Shown: one piece after another, positions 43,401-54,912 of the stretch
Position numbering within the stretch: the first letter of the stretch is position 1
Layout: each line of letters opens with the position of its first letter
NCBI GenBank assembly: GCA_949128115.1
Contig: OX421964.1
Span: 1,426,001 to 1,490,000 of the forward strand
DNA from: Anaspis maculata
Lineage: Eukaryota > Arthropoda > Insecta > Coleoptera > Scraptiidae
DNA: 64,000 bases
Reading direction: 5' to 3'
Translations under genes and position numbers: made by a program
The notes under the pieces: model-generated
Seen by the model: only the letters and a program-made list of their open reading frames with translations
The model's database searches: none
Told to the model about the DNA's origin: nothing

Positions 43401-46400
43401 ATGGTAACAAGCTTGTTTGGGTTTAAATTTTGTCGCCTTTGCAGAGCTAGTGGGAAAAGTGGATGTTTGTCACTTGGTTAAATACTGTAAAAAGAAGTGT
43501 AGATGAAAACCGGTTTGTTATAAAACAGTGAAACAAAATGTCGCACAGCTAGGGCGAAAAAAGCATTTCTACCGCACTAGTCGTTCAGGAACAGAACCGT
43601 ATTGAGCTGATCTTGGTTCAACTTCAACTGTTTCAGATCTAGTGGGGAAAGTGGATGTTTATCGCTCGATCCAAGGGAGCAGTAGGAACCAGAAAAAAAA
43701 ACTGGTTCATTATGGACTGAGAAGGCAATTATCGCACGATGGAGTCAAAAAAAGCGCTGTAGCAATATAGAAACAGCCTGGAAATCTATTTCGGGTTAAT
43801 TTTGCTCTTTTTGCAGAGCTAGTGGGAAAAATCGACGTTTGTTGCTTGCCTAAATAATGTAGAAAGAACTGTGAAGAGAAACAGATTTGTTATAAAACGC
43901 CGAAGCAAACTGCCGCACGCCTAGGACGAAAAATGCATTTCGGCCGCACTACTTATTCAGGAACAGAACCACAATGAGCTGATTTGGATTCAACTTTGAC
44001 TGTTTCAGATCTAGTGGAAAAAGTGGATATTTATCGCTCGAATAAACCTAGTACTAGGAACCAGAAACAAAAACTGGTTTGTTATTGCCTAACAAGGCAA
44101 ACTGTCGCACAACGGACGCAAAAAATGCGCTGTAGCAATTTAGAAACAACCAAGAAAGCTTGTGTGGGTTCAATTCTGCACCTTTTGTAGAGCTAGTGGG
44201 AAAAATGGATGTTTGTCGCTTGCCTAAATACTGTAGAGAGAACTGTAAACAAAAACGGATTTGTTATAAAACGCCGAAGCAAACTGCCGCACGCCTAGGA
44301 CGAAAAATGCATTTCGGCCGCACTAGTTATTCAGGAACAGAACCGCAATGAGCTGATTTGGATTCAACTTTGACTGTTTCAGATCTAGTGGGAAAAGTGG
44401 ATGTTTATCGTTCGAATAAAGCTACTAATTGGAATCAGAAACAAGAACTGGTTTGTTATTGCCAAACAAGGCAAACTGTCGCGCAACAGACGCAAAAAAC
44501 TCAGTGTAAGAATTTTGAAACAACCAAAAAAGATTGTGTGGGTTCAATTCTGCACCTTTTGTGAAGCTAATGGGAAAAATGGATGTTTGTCGCTTGCCTA
44601 AATACTGTAGAGAGAACTGTAAACAAAAACGGATTTGTTATAAAACGCCGAAGCAAACTGCCACACGCTCAGACGAAAAATGCATTCCTGCTGCACTAGT
44701 CATTCAGGAACAGAACCGCAATAAGCTGATTTGGATTCAACTTTGACTGTTTCAGATCTAGTGGGAAAAGTGGATGTTTATCGTTCGAATAAAGCTACTA
44801 ATTAGAACCAGAAACAAGAACTGGTTTGTTATTGCCAAACAAGGCAAACTGTCGCGCAACGGACGCAAAAAATGCACTGTAGCAATTTAGAAACAACCAA
44901 AAAAACTTGTGTGGGTTCAATTTTGCACCTTTTGTAGAGCTAGAGGGAAAAATGGATGTTTGTCGCTTGCCTAAATACTGTAAAAAAAAACTGTAAACAA
45001 AAACGGATTTGTTACAAAACGCCGAAGCAAACTGCCGGACGCCTAAGACGAAAAATGCATTCTTGCCGAACTAGTCATTCAGGAACAGAACCCTAATGAG
45101 CTGATTTGGATTCAACTTTGACTGTTTCAGATCTAGTGGAAAAAGTGGATGTATATCGCTCGAATAAAGCTAGTAATTGGAACCAGAAACAAAAACTGGT
45201 TTGTTATTGCCAAACAAGGCAAACTGTCGCACAACGGACGCAAAAGATGCACTGTAGCAATTTAGAAACAGCCACAAAATCTTGTGTGGGTTCAATTTTG
45301 CACCTTTTGTAGAGCTAGTGGGAAAAGTGGATGTTTGTCGCTTGCCAAAATACTGTAGAGAGAACTGTATAAAAAACGGATTTGTTATAAAACGCCGAAG
45401 CAAACTGCCGCACGCCTAGGACGAAAAATGCATTTCGGCCGCACTAGTTATTCAGGAACAGAACCGCAATGAGCTGATTTGGATTCAACTTTGACTGTTT
45501 CAGATCTAGTGGGAAAAGTGGATGTTTATCGTTCGAATAAAGCTACTAATTGGAATCAGAAACAAGAACTGGTTTGTTATTGCCAAACAAGGCAGACTGT
45601 CGCGCAACGGACGCAAAAAACTCAGTGTAAGAATTTTGAAACAACCAAAAAAGTTTGTGTGGGTTCAATTCTGCACCTTTTGTGAAGCTAGTGGGAAAAA
45701 TGGATGTTTGTCGCTTGCCTAAATACTGTAGAGAGAACTGTAAACAAAAACGGATTTGTTACAAAACGCCGAAGCAAACTGCCGCACGCCTAGGACGAAA
45801 AATGCATTTCGGCCGCACTAGTTATTCAGGAACAGAACCGCAATGAGCTGATTTGGATTCAACTTTGACTGTTTCAGATCTAGTGGGAAAAGTGGATGTT
45901 TATCGTTCGAATAAAGCTACTAATTGGAATCAGAAACAAGAACTGGTTTGTTATTGCCAAACAAGGCAAACTGTCGCGCAACGGACGCAAAAAATTCAGT
46001 GTAAGAATTTTGAAACAACCAAAAAAGATTGTGTGGGTTCAATTCTGCACCTTTTGTGAAGCTAGTGGGAAAAATGGATGTTTGTCGCTTGCCTAAATAC
46101 TGTAGAGAGAACTGTGAACAAAAACGGATTTGTTATAAAACGCCGAAGCAAACTGCCACACGCTCAGACGAAAAATGCATTCCTGCTGCAATAGTCATTC
46201 AGGAACAGAACCGCAATGAGCTGATTTGGATTCAACTTTGACTGTTTCAGATCAGGTGGGAAAAGTGGATGTTTATCGCTCGAATAAAGCTAGTAATTGG
46301 AACCAAAAACAAAAACTTGTTTGTTATTGCTAAACAAGGCAAACTGTCGCGCAACGGACGCAAAAAATGCACTGTAGCAATTTAGAAACAACCAAAAAAG

Positions 46401-49190
46401 CTTGTGTGAGTTCAATTTTGCACGTTTTGTAGAGCTAGAGGGAAAAATGGATGTTTGTCGCTTGCCTAAATACTGTAAAAAAAACTGTAAACAAAAACGG
46501 ATTTGTTACAAAACGCCGAAGCAAACTGCCGGACGCCTAAGACGAAAAATGCATTCCTGCCGCACTAGTCATTCAGGAACAGAACCACAATGAGCTGAGT
46601 TGGACTCAACTTTGACTGTTTCAGATCAGGTGGGAAAAGTGGATGTTTATCGCTCGAATAAAGCTAGTAATTGGAACCAGAAACAAAAACTGGTTTGTTA
46701 TTGCCAAACAAGGCAAACTGTCGCACAACGGACGCAAAAAATGCGCCATAGCAATTAAGAAACAACCAAAAGACCTTGTGTGGGTTCACCTTTGCACCTT
46801 TTGTAGAGCTAGTGGGAAAAATGGATGTTCGTCGCTTGGCTAAATATTGCAAAAAAAAACTGTGAACTAAAACGGGATTGTCATAGAACAACTAAGCAAT
46901 TTGTCGCACTGCTAAGGCGACAAACGCATTCATACCGGTCTGGTTATTCGGGAGCAGAACCTAGTAGGCTTGTTCGGGCTCAACTTTGACTCTGTTTCAG
47001 ATCTAGTGCGAAAAATGAAGGTTTATCCCTCGACTGTATCTAGGAATAGAAACAAACGCTGGTTTGCTTTGGACGAACAAAGTAAACTGTCGCACGATGG
47101 AGGCGAAAAATGCGCTTTTTCCATCATCCAGAAACAGCCAGAAAAACTTGTTGGGGTTTTCATTTTCCTCTTTTGCTAAGCTAGGGGGAGAAATGGATGA
47201 TTGTCGCTGGGCTAAATACTGTTAAAAGACCTGTGAACGAAAACGGGTTTGTTATGGAACAGCAATGCAAATTGTCGCACGGCTACTAAGGCGAGAGATG
47301 CATTCTTACCGCCCTAGTAATCCGCAATAAGGTGATTTGGTTTCAACTTTGACTCTGTTTCAGACCTAGTAGGAAAAAAGGATGTTATTTGCTCGACTTA
47401 ATCTAGCAGTAGGAACCGGAAACAAAAGCTGGTTGGTTATGGACCAACAAGGCAATTGTCGCACGAGTGAGGCGAAAAATGCGCTTTAGCAAAATAGAAA
47501 CAACCCGAAAAGCTTGTTTGGCCTGATTTCGCCGCTTTTGCAGAGCTAGTGAGAAAAGTGGATGTTTATCGCTTGACCAAATACTGTAAAAAGAGCTGAA
47601 AAAAAAAATGGGTTTATTGCCGAGAAACGAAGCAAGTTGTCGCACGGCTGTTACCGCCCTAGTCAATCGGAAACAGAATGGCAATAAGCTGATTCGGGTT
47701 CAACTTTGATTCTGTTTCAGATCTAGTGGGAAAAAATGGATGTTTATCACTCGAACAAATTCAGTAATATGAACCGGAAACAAAAACTGATTTGTCATGG
47801 ACCAACAAGACAATTGTCGCACGATGGAGGCGAAAAATGCCTTCTTACCGCTCTAGTCAATCAGGAACAGGGCCGACATAAACTTGTTCGAGTTTAACTC
47901 TGACTATTCCAGATCTAGTGAGAAAAGTGGATCATTAGCGCTCAATCAAATTTAGTAATGGGAACCAGAAACAAAAACTGGCTTCTTAGGGATGGACAAA
48001 GCAAATTGTCGCACGACAAAGGCAAAAAATGCGCTTTTGCGATTTAGAAACAACCAGAACAGCTGTGTGGGTTTATTTTTCTTCTTTTGCAAAGCTAGTG
48101 GGAAAAATCGAGGCTTGTCGCTAGGCTAATTACTGTAAAAATAATTGTGAACAAAAACGGGTTTGTTATGGAACGACGGCGGAAATTGTCGCACGCCTAA
48201 GGCCAGAGATGCATTCTTACCGCACTAGTTATCAAGGAACAGAACCGCAATAAACTGATTGAGGTTCAACTTTGACTCTGTTTCAGATATAGTGGGGAAA
48301 GTAGATGTTTGTCGCTCGAATACATCTAGTATCAGGAACCAGAAACAAAAGCTGGTTTGTCATGGGCCAACAAGGCAATTATCGCACGTCTAAGGCGAAA
48401 AATGCCCTTGAGCAAAATAGAAACAACCCGGAAAGCTTGTTTGGGTTGATTTTGCCGCTTTTGCAGGGCTAGTGGGAAAAGTGGATGTTTGTCGCTTGAC
48501 TAAATACTGTGAAAAGAGCTGAAAACAGAAGTGAGTTTATTGCAGAGAAACGAAGCAATTTATCGCACGGCTGTTACCGCCCTAGTCATTCGGAAAGAGA
48601 ATGGCAATAAGCTGATTCGGGATCAACTTTGATTCTGTTTCAGATCTAGTGGAAAAAATGAATGTTCATCACTCGAATAAATTCAGTAATAGGAACCAGA
48701 AACAAAACCTGATCTGTCATGGACCAACAAGGCAATTGTCGCACGATGAAGGCGAGAATGCATTCTTAGCGCTCTAGTCAATCAACAATCAGGAACGGAG
48801 CCGACATGAGTTTGATCGAGTTTAAATCAGACTGTTCCAGATCTAGTGAGAAAAGTGGATGATTAGCGCTCAATCAAATTTGGTAAGAGGAACCAGAACC
48901 AAAAACTTGCTCCCTCGGGATGGGCAAAGCAAATTGTCGCACGACAAAGGCGAAAAATGCGCTTCTGCAATTTAGAAACAACCAGAAAAGCTGTGTGGGA
49001 TAATTTTTCTTCTTTTGCAAAGCTAGTGGGAAAAACCAATGTTTGTCGCTGGGCTAAATACTGTATAAAGAACTGTGAACAAAAACGGGTTTGTTATGGA
49101 ACGACGGAAGGAATTGTCGCACGCCTAAGGCGAGAGATGCATTCTTACCGCGCTAGTTATTCAGGAACAGAACCGCAATAAACTGATTCT
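43400..49190 (+). repeat. Higher-order satellite: ~374-bp dimers of two ~187-bp half-units
   Basis: About 31 half-units alternate between type A (TTTCAGATCTAGTGGGAAAA...GTTTATCGCTCGAATAAA) and type B (TTTTGTAGAGCTAGTGGGAA...GTTTGTCGCTTGCCTAAAT). The two share AGTGGGAAAA-TGGATGTTT, AACAAAAAC, TTTGTTAT and CGAAAAATGC blocks, so one arose from the other. Type A anchors lie at 43984, 44358, 45106, 45479, 45853, giving a 373-374 bp period. Central dimers (about 44000-46900) are nearly identical, the outer ones diverged. Each half-unit has a pyrimidine tract plus CAG/TAG before (A/G)(T/G)CTAGTGGG. Frames of 63-70 codons recur because the units recur. Confidence 0.9.
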
Positions 49191-50690
49191 AAAATTTCTT
49201 ATGAGAACTATCTGTGTTATTTGTTGCTTTATCAGTTTTATAACCTCTAGAATCTTTCACAGGCATTTTTGAGAAAAAATAGTTTTTTACGATTTATGGC
49301 TCACCTTGTACACTGAATAAAATTACAATACACATTCAAAGGTTCAAAACATTTCCTTTTTGGTCTGATGGAAAGTTTTCCTAAAATAAAAGTCATGAAT
49401 TTTTTCTAACTGAGGTTCAATTTTCTACCTCAAGTTTGCAAACACCCTGTGTAGTATGGTCAAAAAGAAAACGGCTCCGGGGAACAACGTGCCGACGCCA
49501 AGGGGTTCCGTCGGAGAAGCGGAGCGGCTTGGTGGAGCAACAGAAGCGGAGACGTCAGGACCTGCAGCAACACACGTCGGCCACAGGGAAGTCATTTCTA
49601 ATTTATTCTACTCATTAGAGAGCTAGAAGCCAAGCAGATCCGACCTAATCTCCAGAATCGATAGGCTACTCCATCCCACATCTTCATCAGATTCAATCCA
49701 ACCATAATTCTCGCCAAAATAGCTTGAAAGGACAAAACCCAGGTACTGGAAGTGACAAAACCGACACAATAATAAATGGCAAAGTGTGTCGAAAGTGGTC
49801 TTTACACGGCGACGCGTCCATAGCCGAAGCTAATAAAAAGGGAGTCCCCAAAGCACGAAAGTTAAACTGAACACAATAAAGTCTTCCTTTTAAAGTGCAA
49901 ATTTGCTCCCCCCAGAAACACAAGCTGCTCCGGTGTGTGTACCTAAAGGTATAAAGCGCTATTATGCTAAGGGCCCTGAAGAGGATATTTATTTATAAGA
50001 AGCTTTCGCGTGGCGGAAGCGCTGGCGGGGGCAAGCCGAAAGCCGCCTGAATTTTGTCATTGCACCTCTCTGCCGCCGCCAGCCCGCCGCACTTTTAAAG
50101 TGGATGTTTCACTTTTCATCCCGCTACGCCCCGGCGTGTTCCAGCCGCATACCTGCGGATAGGTGGCTGATGCTCTCTGACGTTTTCGCCTTGTGCGGCG
50201 GAAATATCGCGGCGCCGGTTCCCGGAGGAATTTACGCGCAATTTTATCAGCTTCGAAGTGGTTTTGGGAGCTTTCATAACGGGTTCAAGGGCGTGTTGTT
50301 CGAGCAACGTGTTGATTCCACCCTGCTTTGTTGGTTGCAATTTCAACCTAGAGAACGTTCAGAAATCAATTTTGTGAATGGCTCAGTGTTTTCACCGGTC
50401 TTCAAATTTCAACAGATTTTCTACTACAGGATACGAACTTATTCTATATGTACTCGGCAGCAAAAATAGCACCCACTTGAATCATGACCAGGATTACTGA
50501 AAAATTTATCTGAATCTTGTGTATCTTCCGAACGGTTCAACATACCGAGTTCGTTCTTTTGCTAATCGAATCATATTTTGTTCTGCTCGTTTGCATTATT
50601 GACTACTTATTTTATCTCAGGTCACATTTGGCAAATATGTTTCGATATCACTTCAATCAAGGTTTAGAGTACTATTATAATGATTTTTTT
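49191..50690. other. Unassigned interval with a repeat related to 1780-1830
   Basis: TATGGCTCACCTTGTACACT and AATTACAATACACATTCAA (about 49296-49342) resemble TGGCTCACCTTGTAAATAAA and ATTCAATACACATCCA at 1787-1823. ACACCCTGTGTAG lies near 49441. A GC-rich stretch at 50000-50230 has opposing open frames without domains. Confidence 0.35.
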
Positions 50691-51003
50691 GCCAAGCGAG
50701 TAGCGCGGCGGACTCTGTCTTTGGAAGTAGTTCCAGGGATCGTGGGTTCGAATCCAGCTCGGGCCAGGTGGAAATTTTCATACGCTCTTTAGTACCTTGG
50801 CGTGTACCACCGTGCAGTCACGTCAAGGGGAAAATTGTGAAACTTAGGACACCGAAAAAAGGGTGCTAATAACCTCGCTGTTGATGCATCCATAAAAGGG
50901 TGGGTGGTGTGTAAATCACCCGGCGTCGCTCTTGTAGTACTAAGGTGGCGCTAAGGAGGTACTGCTAGTGACTACACGGATACCCGCCCACCGCCAAAAA
51001 AAA
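50691..51003 (+). mobile_element. tRNA-derived SINE
   Basis: A 5' tRNA-like region carries an A box (TAGCGCGGCGG, 50701-50711) and a perfect B box (GGTTCGAATCC, 50745-50755), spaced about 33 bp apart, as in internal RNA polymerase III promoters. It is followed by a tRNA-unrelated body of about 230 bp and an A-run (50996-51003). The folded tRNA is not intact (no matching acceptor stem), so it is a SINE rather than a tRNA gene. No target duplication could be fixed by eye. Confidence 0.75.
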
Positions 51004-51410
51004 GTTTTCAACAGATTCCACGTCAACAACGAAACAATAACGATACTTTGAGCAGTTATTTTGTATGGGTATTTAGGACTATTTGATGTTAGCAAAACCT
51101 TATTGAGTCGTGCAACGTTTCGCCTTCATCACGAATCATTACCAAAATGATTTACTGCTGTGAAGAAGACAACTATTTTGAGAGAGGCTTCCTATCAGAC
51201 ACACCGCAAGGGGAGATGGACTGGTTTGACCCAATGTCCTTTGACCCTCCGGACTATTTTGTGTGTTTTCATGATCAGAGAACATTGTGGCGCTATAAAA
51301 AACCCCCAAATTCAGTTTCATTAATATTCTATCATGAGGCCGAATTACCGAAGTACCTCACTAGTAGGTCGCCCCAAACCGAAAAAGCTCCAAATAGTCC
51401 ACAATGTTCC
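51004..51410. other. Unassigned interval
   Basis: A 96-codon frame at 51147-51437 runs into the satellite; no domain recognised. Confidence 0.3.
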
Positions 51411-51414
51411 AGAA

Positions 51415-51765
51415 CCTTCAACAACTCTCAAGAGTGATCTGGAATGTCCCACAATGATCTGGAATGTTCCGGGATGTTTTCTGAATGCTCCACAATGTTT
51501 TTAAATTTTTACGAACGTTCCGGACTATTCCCGAACATTTCAGAACATACAGGAACAATCTGGAATGTTGTAGAATGATCTCGAATGTTCCATATTGATC
51601 TGGAATGTTCCGGTATGTTTCCGAACGTTCCAGGATGTTTCCGAACGCTCCAATTCCCGAACATTCTAGAACATACCGGAATGTTGTGGAATGATAACGA
51701 GATCCTCCAGAATGATCTGAAATGCTCCGGGATGATTCTGAACGCTCCAGATTATTCCCTACCAT
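51415..51765. repeat. GAATGTTCC-type minisatellite, left block
   Basis: Degenerate repeats of TCTGGAATGTTCCGGGATGT, CCGAACGTTCCAGGATGTTT and AATGATCTGGAATG type. Perfect GAANNTTC palindromes lie at 51462, 51513, 51583, 51603, 51623 and 51659. The array is interrupted at 51766 by a foldback transposon and resumes at about 52547. Confidence 0.85.
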
Positions 51766-52543
51766 TAGTCCAGTCAAATTAGCCCCAAAATGGCGGCCAA
51801 TCGTGCATAAAATAATAGGGTTTCAATTTTTTCAGGAATGTGTAAAGGGTGGTTCCCCGAACAACGCCTGATGAAGTCCCTTCAATTTTAGACGCCGCGG
51901 GGCGAGGGAGGGGGTGACAAATATCAGTTTTGTCAGTTTTTGCCGTTTATCTCGAAAACGGAGCGTCGCACGGAAAATTTCATACCAATCGAAGTTGAAG
52001 ATGATGAGATTCCCTTCCAAATGGTGCATTCACGTTTCACCTAAGTGTTACCGATTTTGGGATATGAGTCGTTGAATATGAAAATTTTTCAAAAAAGTGG
52101 TAGAGCCGTTCAAGTATTTCGTCAAGCTTCCTCATCTAACTCACTACTCAATAACTTCCGAGATTAGTTTTACCTTAGCCCAATCAAGAAAAAAGGCCCC
52201 TTTGGCACCAGACAGTTGTCCTTATGCATAATTCCATTTTTCTATTCAACGGCTCATATCCCAAAATCGGTAACACTTAGGTAAAACGTGAATACACCAT
52301 TTTAAAGAGAATTCCATTAGCTTCAATTTAGATTGATGTAAAATTTCTGTGCGGCGCACCGTTTTCGAGATAAACGGTGAAAGCTACCCAAAATTACATT
52401 TGTCACCCCCTCCCCCACCCGGCGGCGCCTAAAATCAAAGGAACTTTATCAGGTGTTGTTCAGGGGACCACCCTCTACACATTCCTGAAAAAATTGGAAC
52501 CCTATGATTTTATGCGAGATGAAAACCTAATTTGACTGGACTA
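51766..52543. mobile_element. Foldback DNA transposon, 3-bp duplication CAT, same termini as the element at 14885
   Basis: Ends are TAGTCCAGTCAAATTAG and CTAATTTGACTGGACTA. Arms of about 310 bp (51766-about 52085, about 52240-52543) share CCGATTTTGGGATATGAG and TTTATCTCGAAAACGG-like segments. CAT lies outside both ends (51763-51765, 52544-52546). The first six bases TAGTCC and the ATTAG downstream match the termini of 14885-16973, which also has a 3-bp duplication. The loop is about 150 bp; no coding capacity. It splits the GAATGTTCC array. Confidence 0.85.
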
Positions 52544-52546
52544 CAT

Positions 52547-52725
52547 TTCAAAACATACCGGAACATTCAGGAATGTTGTGGATGATCTCGAATGTTTAGC
52601 AATTATCTGGGACGTTACGGGATTCCCCTAACATTTTAGGACACACCAAAACATTCTGGAATGTTGTGGAACGATCTCGAATGTTCCACAATGGATTAAA
52701 ACGTTCCGGAAAAAACGTTCCGGAT
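52547..52725. repeat. GAATGTTCC-type minisatellite, right block
   Basis: Continuation of 51415-51765 after the inserted foldback. GAANNTTC occurs at 52561 and 52679, with several AACGTTCCGG words. Ends where the duplicated unit begins. Confidence 0.8.
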
Positions 52726-53036
52726 TTTTTTTTGGGAATTCGGTCACAACAATACTGTGGCGCCCCCGACCATCCAATAAGAACCCCGGCCGATCTCCTC
52801 TGATCAGCTGGCGGGCCGTATTCCGTGGCATGAGGCCTTTTTGGCATGTAACAACATGATAAAGAAATTCGATTTGTGAACGTTGGGCAAGGTCTACCAA
52901 ACATTACAGAGGGTATGCAGCGATAAACGGCTATGTAGAAGCCTTTCTTTGGCAAAATCAAAGATCCACCAAACCAGATTCCTGATGCCGAATACCACAG
53001 GCAATATCGTCTGAGAGATCCAGAACTAAATTAAAT

Positions 53037-53348
53037 TTGACTGCATGCCTTATATCCCCACAACAGCTACGTGTGCTTAGCGATCAAATGCCCAAAACAG
53101 TCAGTAAAAAATTGTTGCTGTTAGATGCCAGTTATCTAGAACAGGAAAAAGAAATTTGGGCACATATGGAATATTATGAATCCTACCTTGTGAATATAGG
53201 TGATGCTCTAGCGAAGTCGTTCGAGATAGGTACTCTTCAATCGCACCAAAGATTTCAAGTACCTACTTTGGAACGCCAACACGGTACTAAAATTTTAGCG
53301 ATCGTGAACCGGAAGATCCAATACAGAGGTCGGAAACTGTTCGTGTGA
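53037..53348 (+). CDS. Unrecognised frame conserved in both duplicated copies (copy 1)
   Basis: About 100 codons, beginning LTACLISPQQLRV, then MPKTVSKKLLLLDASYLEQ, YYESYLVNIGDALAKSFEIG and QSHQRFQVPTLERQHGT. The frame is open upstream for a few codons without a clear start. Copy 2 (61795-62130) keeps the same frame with about seven amino-acid changes before diverging at the end. I do not recognise the protein. Conservation may only reflect recent duplication; several differences are replacements, so selection is not shown. Confidence 0.4.
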   Translation: MTACLISPQQLRVLSDQMPKTVSKKLLLLDASYLEQEKEIWAHMEYYESYLVNIGDALAKSFEIGTLQSHQRFQVPTLERQHGTKILAIVNRKIQYRGRKLFV

Positions 53349-54149
53349 ATTCAATTGCCCATATATTTTTGAGTAAGTTTCAATTTCAAAATGTCTGGAT
53401 TTTTTGCTAGTTCCCTAATGCATTGTTTCTAATCAGTGTTTTAGCAAAAATTGCACCAAAACCGGGGAAAATTGACATCCTTTCGGCGTGCAGCTGCGGT
53501 TTGACAAAAAGAAGACAGGCATGACTACCTGATTTAGTTCCAGCCCAAATCGAGAAATTCAGTAAAGTATTCATCGACATCGACTTGAAGTTCTACAATG
53601 CGAAGATGCATCGTGTTTTCTAGTCACACCTGTCCAAGCAGCAAAAAAATATACCTATAATAAATAATAAGAACTCGATGTTCATATATTTATTATTAAA
53701 ATTAAAAATCAACAGATTTTTGAGACTTTGATGAATATCAGTTCTAATATTATTTCCTGAATGTTAGTTTGGATACTGAGTGTAAATAAATTTGATTATC
53801 GAATGTAGAAGAGTCCATAAATGTAGGTACTATGTTGGTCGATTTAAGATCACTTAACCAGCCTGAATATGAGACAGGTGATCAAATAACAAGTTATCAG
53901 TCAAGCATAATCGGCGAATTTATCACGGAATCCAAAACAATATGAGGCTTATACTATCGTAGTAAGTAGGTGTCGTAGGTTGTAGGTTATCAACAATTTA
54001 CAAAAATGCTATGTTATGTACCTATTATAGCTCATTGGTAGGCAGTCATAAATCGAATAATAAATTGATATGATTGGACAAATAAATTGTCAAATGAGTT
54101 TATCCAGCAAAGTGAATCTTCTCAATCATAGAAGAAATCTAGCTGGAAT

Positions 54150-54275
54150 GTGCATTTAGGAGAAACGAAACATCGGCCGATTTCTACCGCCATGAAAGCT
54201 CTGCAGATGTTCCTACACTTCCCAGGGAGCCATCAGCAATGTGTCAAAACCACGTTCCCTGTTTCGAAGGTAAGT
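54150..54275 (+). pseudogene. Possible PIF/Harbinger-type transposase exon fragment (copy 1)
   Basis: The frame reads HRPISTAMKALQMFLHFPGS then HQQCVKTTFPVSK and meets a consensus splice donor, AAG|GTAAGTA, at about 54269. The pattern (aliphatic)xALxxFxxxGSxQxxVxxxFxVSKxT resembles the helix-turn-helix in the N-terminal part of PIF/Harbinger (HARBI1-like) transposases. No DDE catalytic blocks were identified, so the call is tentative. Confidence 0.4.
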
Positions 54276-54512
54276 ACCTATAAGCTAAGTAAATTTCCTG
54301 TTTGGTATTTCTTGAGTGGTGAACAAAACTAAGAAGAAATGAGAAAATGACTTGAATTGTGCGTTCGACCAAAGCGTGAAAATGGATGAAAGTGGACTTG
54401 AATCAAAATTTGAGATGAAAGTGAGAACAAAACAATAATACAAAATAATTCGCAAGGCGGCAGTGGAATTATTTTATTCACAGGGCGCCTGTGAGTAGTA
54501 TCAGCGCCAGCA

Positions 54513-54887
54513 GTGCGGATTTCCACCATGCGTACCACACCGTCAGCTCCAAGAAAAAGGCGTGTCGTCGACCAAGAGGTCATTACTCATGATAAAGGAG
54601 AGGAAGAAGGCTTAGGCAAAATGATTGAATCACTTTTTTTTAGGTTTGGAATGGATTTTGTCCATTTGGGACGTTGCATGAGAGTGTTTAGGGAGTCTTC
54701 CGACCAAACTTTCCAGAACGCCCGGTACTCGAGTCAAGTGGCCAGCGAGTCAACAGGCGAGGAGGGTTGTCATCCGAATTTTCTTCTACAGGCGCCATTA
54801 GACAACCGCCGGTCAAGAAATGAGCAGGAGTCAAACAGTCCAGACCATCATCAGGTGAAGATGAAATCGGACCCAGTAGTATATTGA
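54513..54887 (+). CDS. Unrecognised frame following an acceptor-like site (copy 1)
   Basis: An acceptor-like TTTTATTCACAG ends at about 54483, and a 124-codon frame follows, with MRTTPSAPRKRRVVDQEVIT and FRFGMDFVHLGRCMRVFRES. Copy 2 (from 63192) has the same frame but a stop at about 63300, then continues RFGMDFVHLGRC. It is basic near its start. I do not recognise it; it might be a downstream exon of the same unit. Confidence 0.35.
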   Translation: MRISTMRTTPSAPRKRRVVDQEVITHDKGEEEGLGKMIESLFFRFGMDFVHLGRCMRVFRESSDQTFQNARYSSQVASESTGEEGCHPNFLLQAPLDNRRSRNEQESNSPDHHQVKMKSDPVVY

Positions 54888-54912
54888 AATTAGAAAAAGC
54901 TAGGTGATTTGG

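Larger units (their letters stand above)
52727..54890 (+). repeat. Duplicated unit, copy 1
   Basis: This ~2.2-kb block recurs as a direct copy at 61538-63540. It starts GGGAATTCGGTCACAACAAT and ends near ATGAAATC at about 54870. Compared with copy 2 it has a different segment at about 52870-52975 and about 120 extra bp at about 53320-53465. It contains a conserved frame (53037-53348), a possible transposase-like exon (54150-54275) and a third frame (54513-54887). No clear terminal repeats were identified. Confidence 0.85.

Noticed and set aside
43400..49190. CRISPR-like array
   Set aside because: Repeats of ~187/374 bp abut with no unique spacers, the context is eukaryotic, and there are no cas genes. 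It is satellite DNA.
50691..50765. Functional tRNA gene
   Set aside because: A and B boxes are present, but a closed acceptor stem cannot be drawn and a long body with an A-run follows. A SINE fits better.
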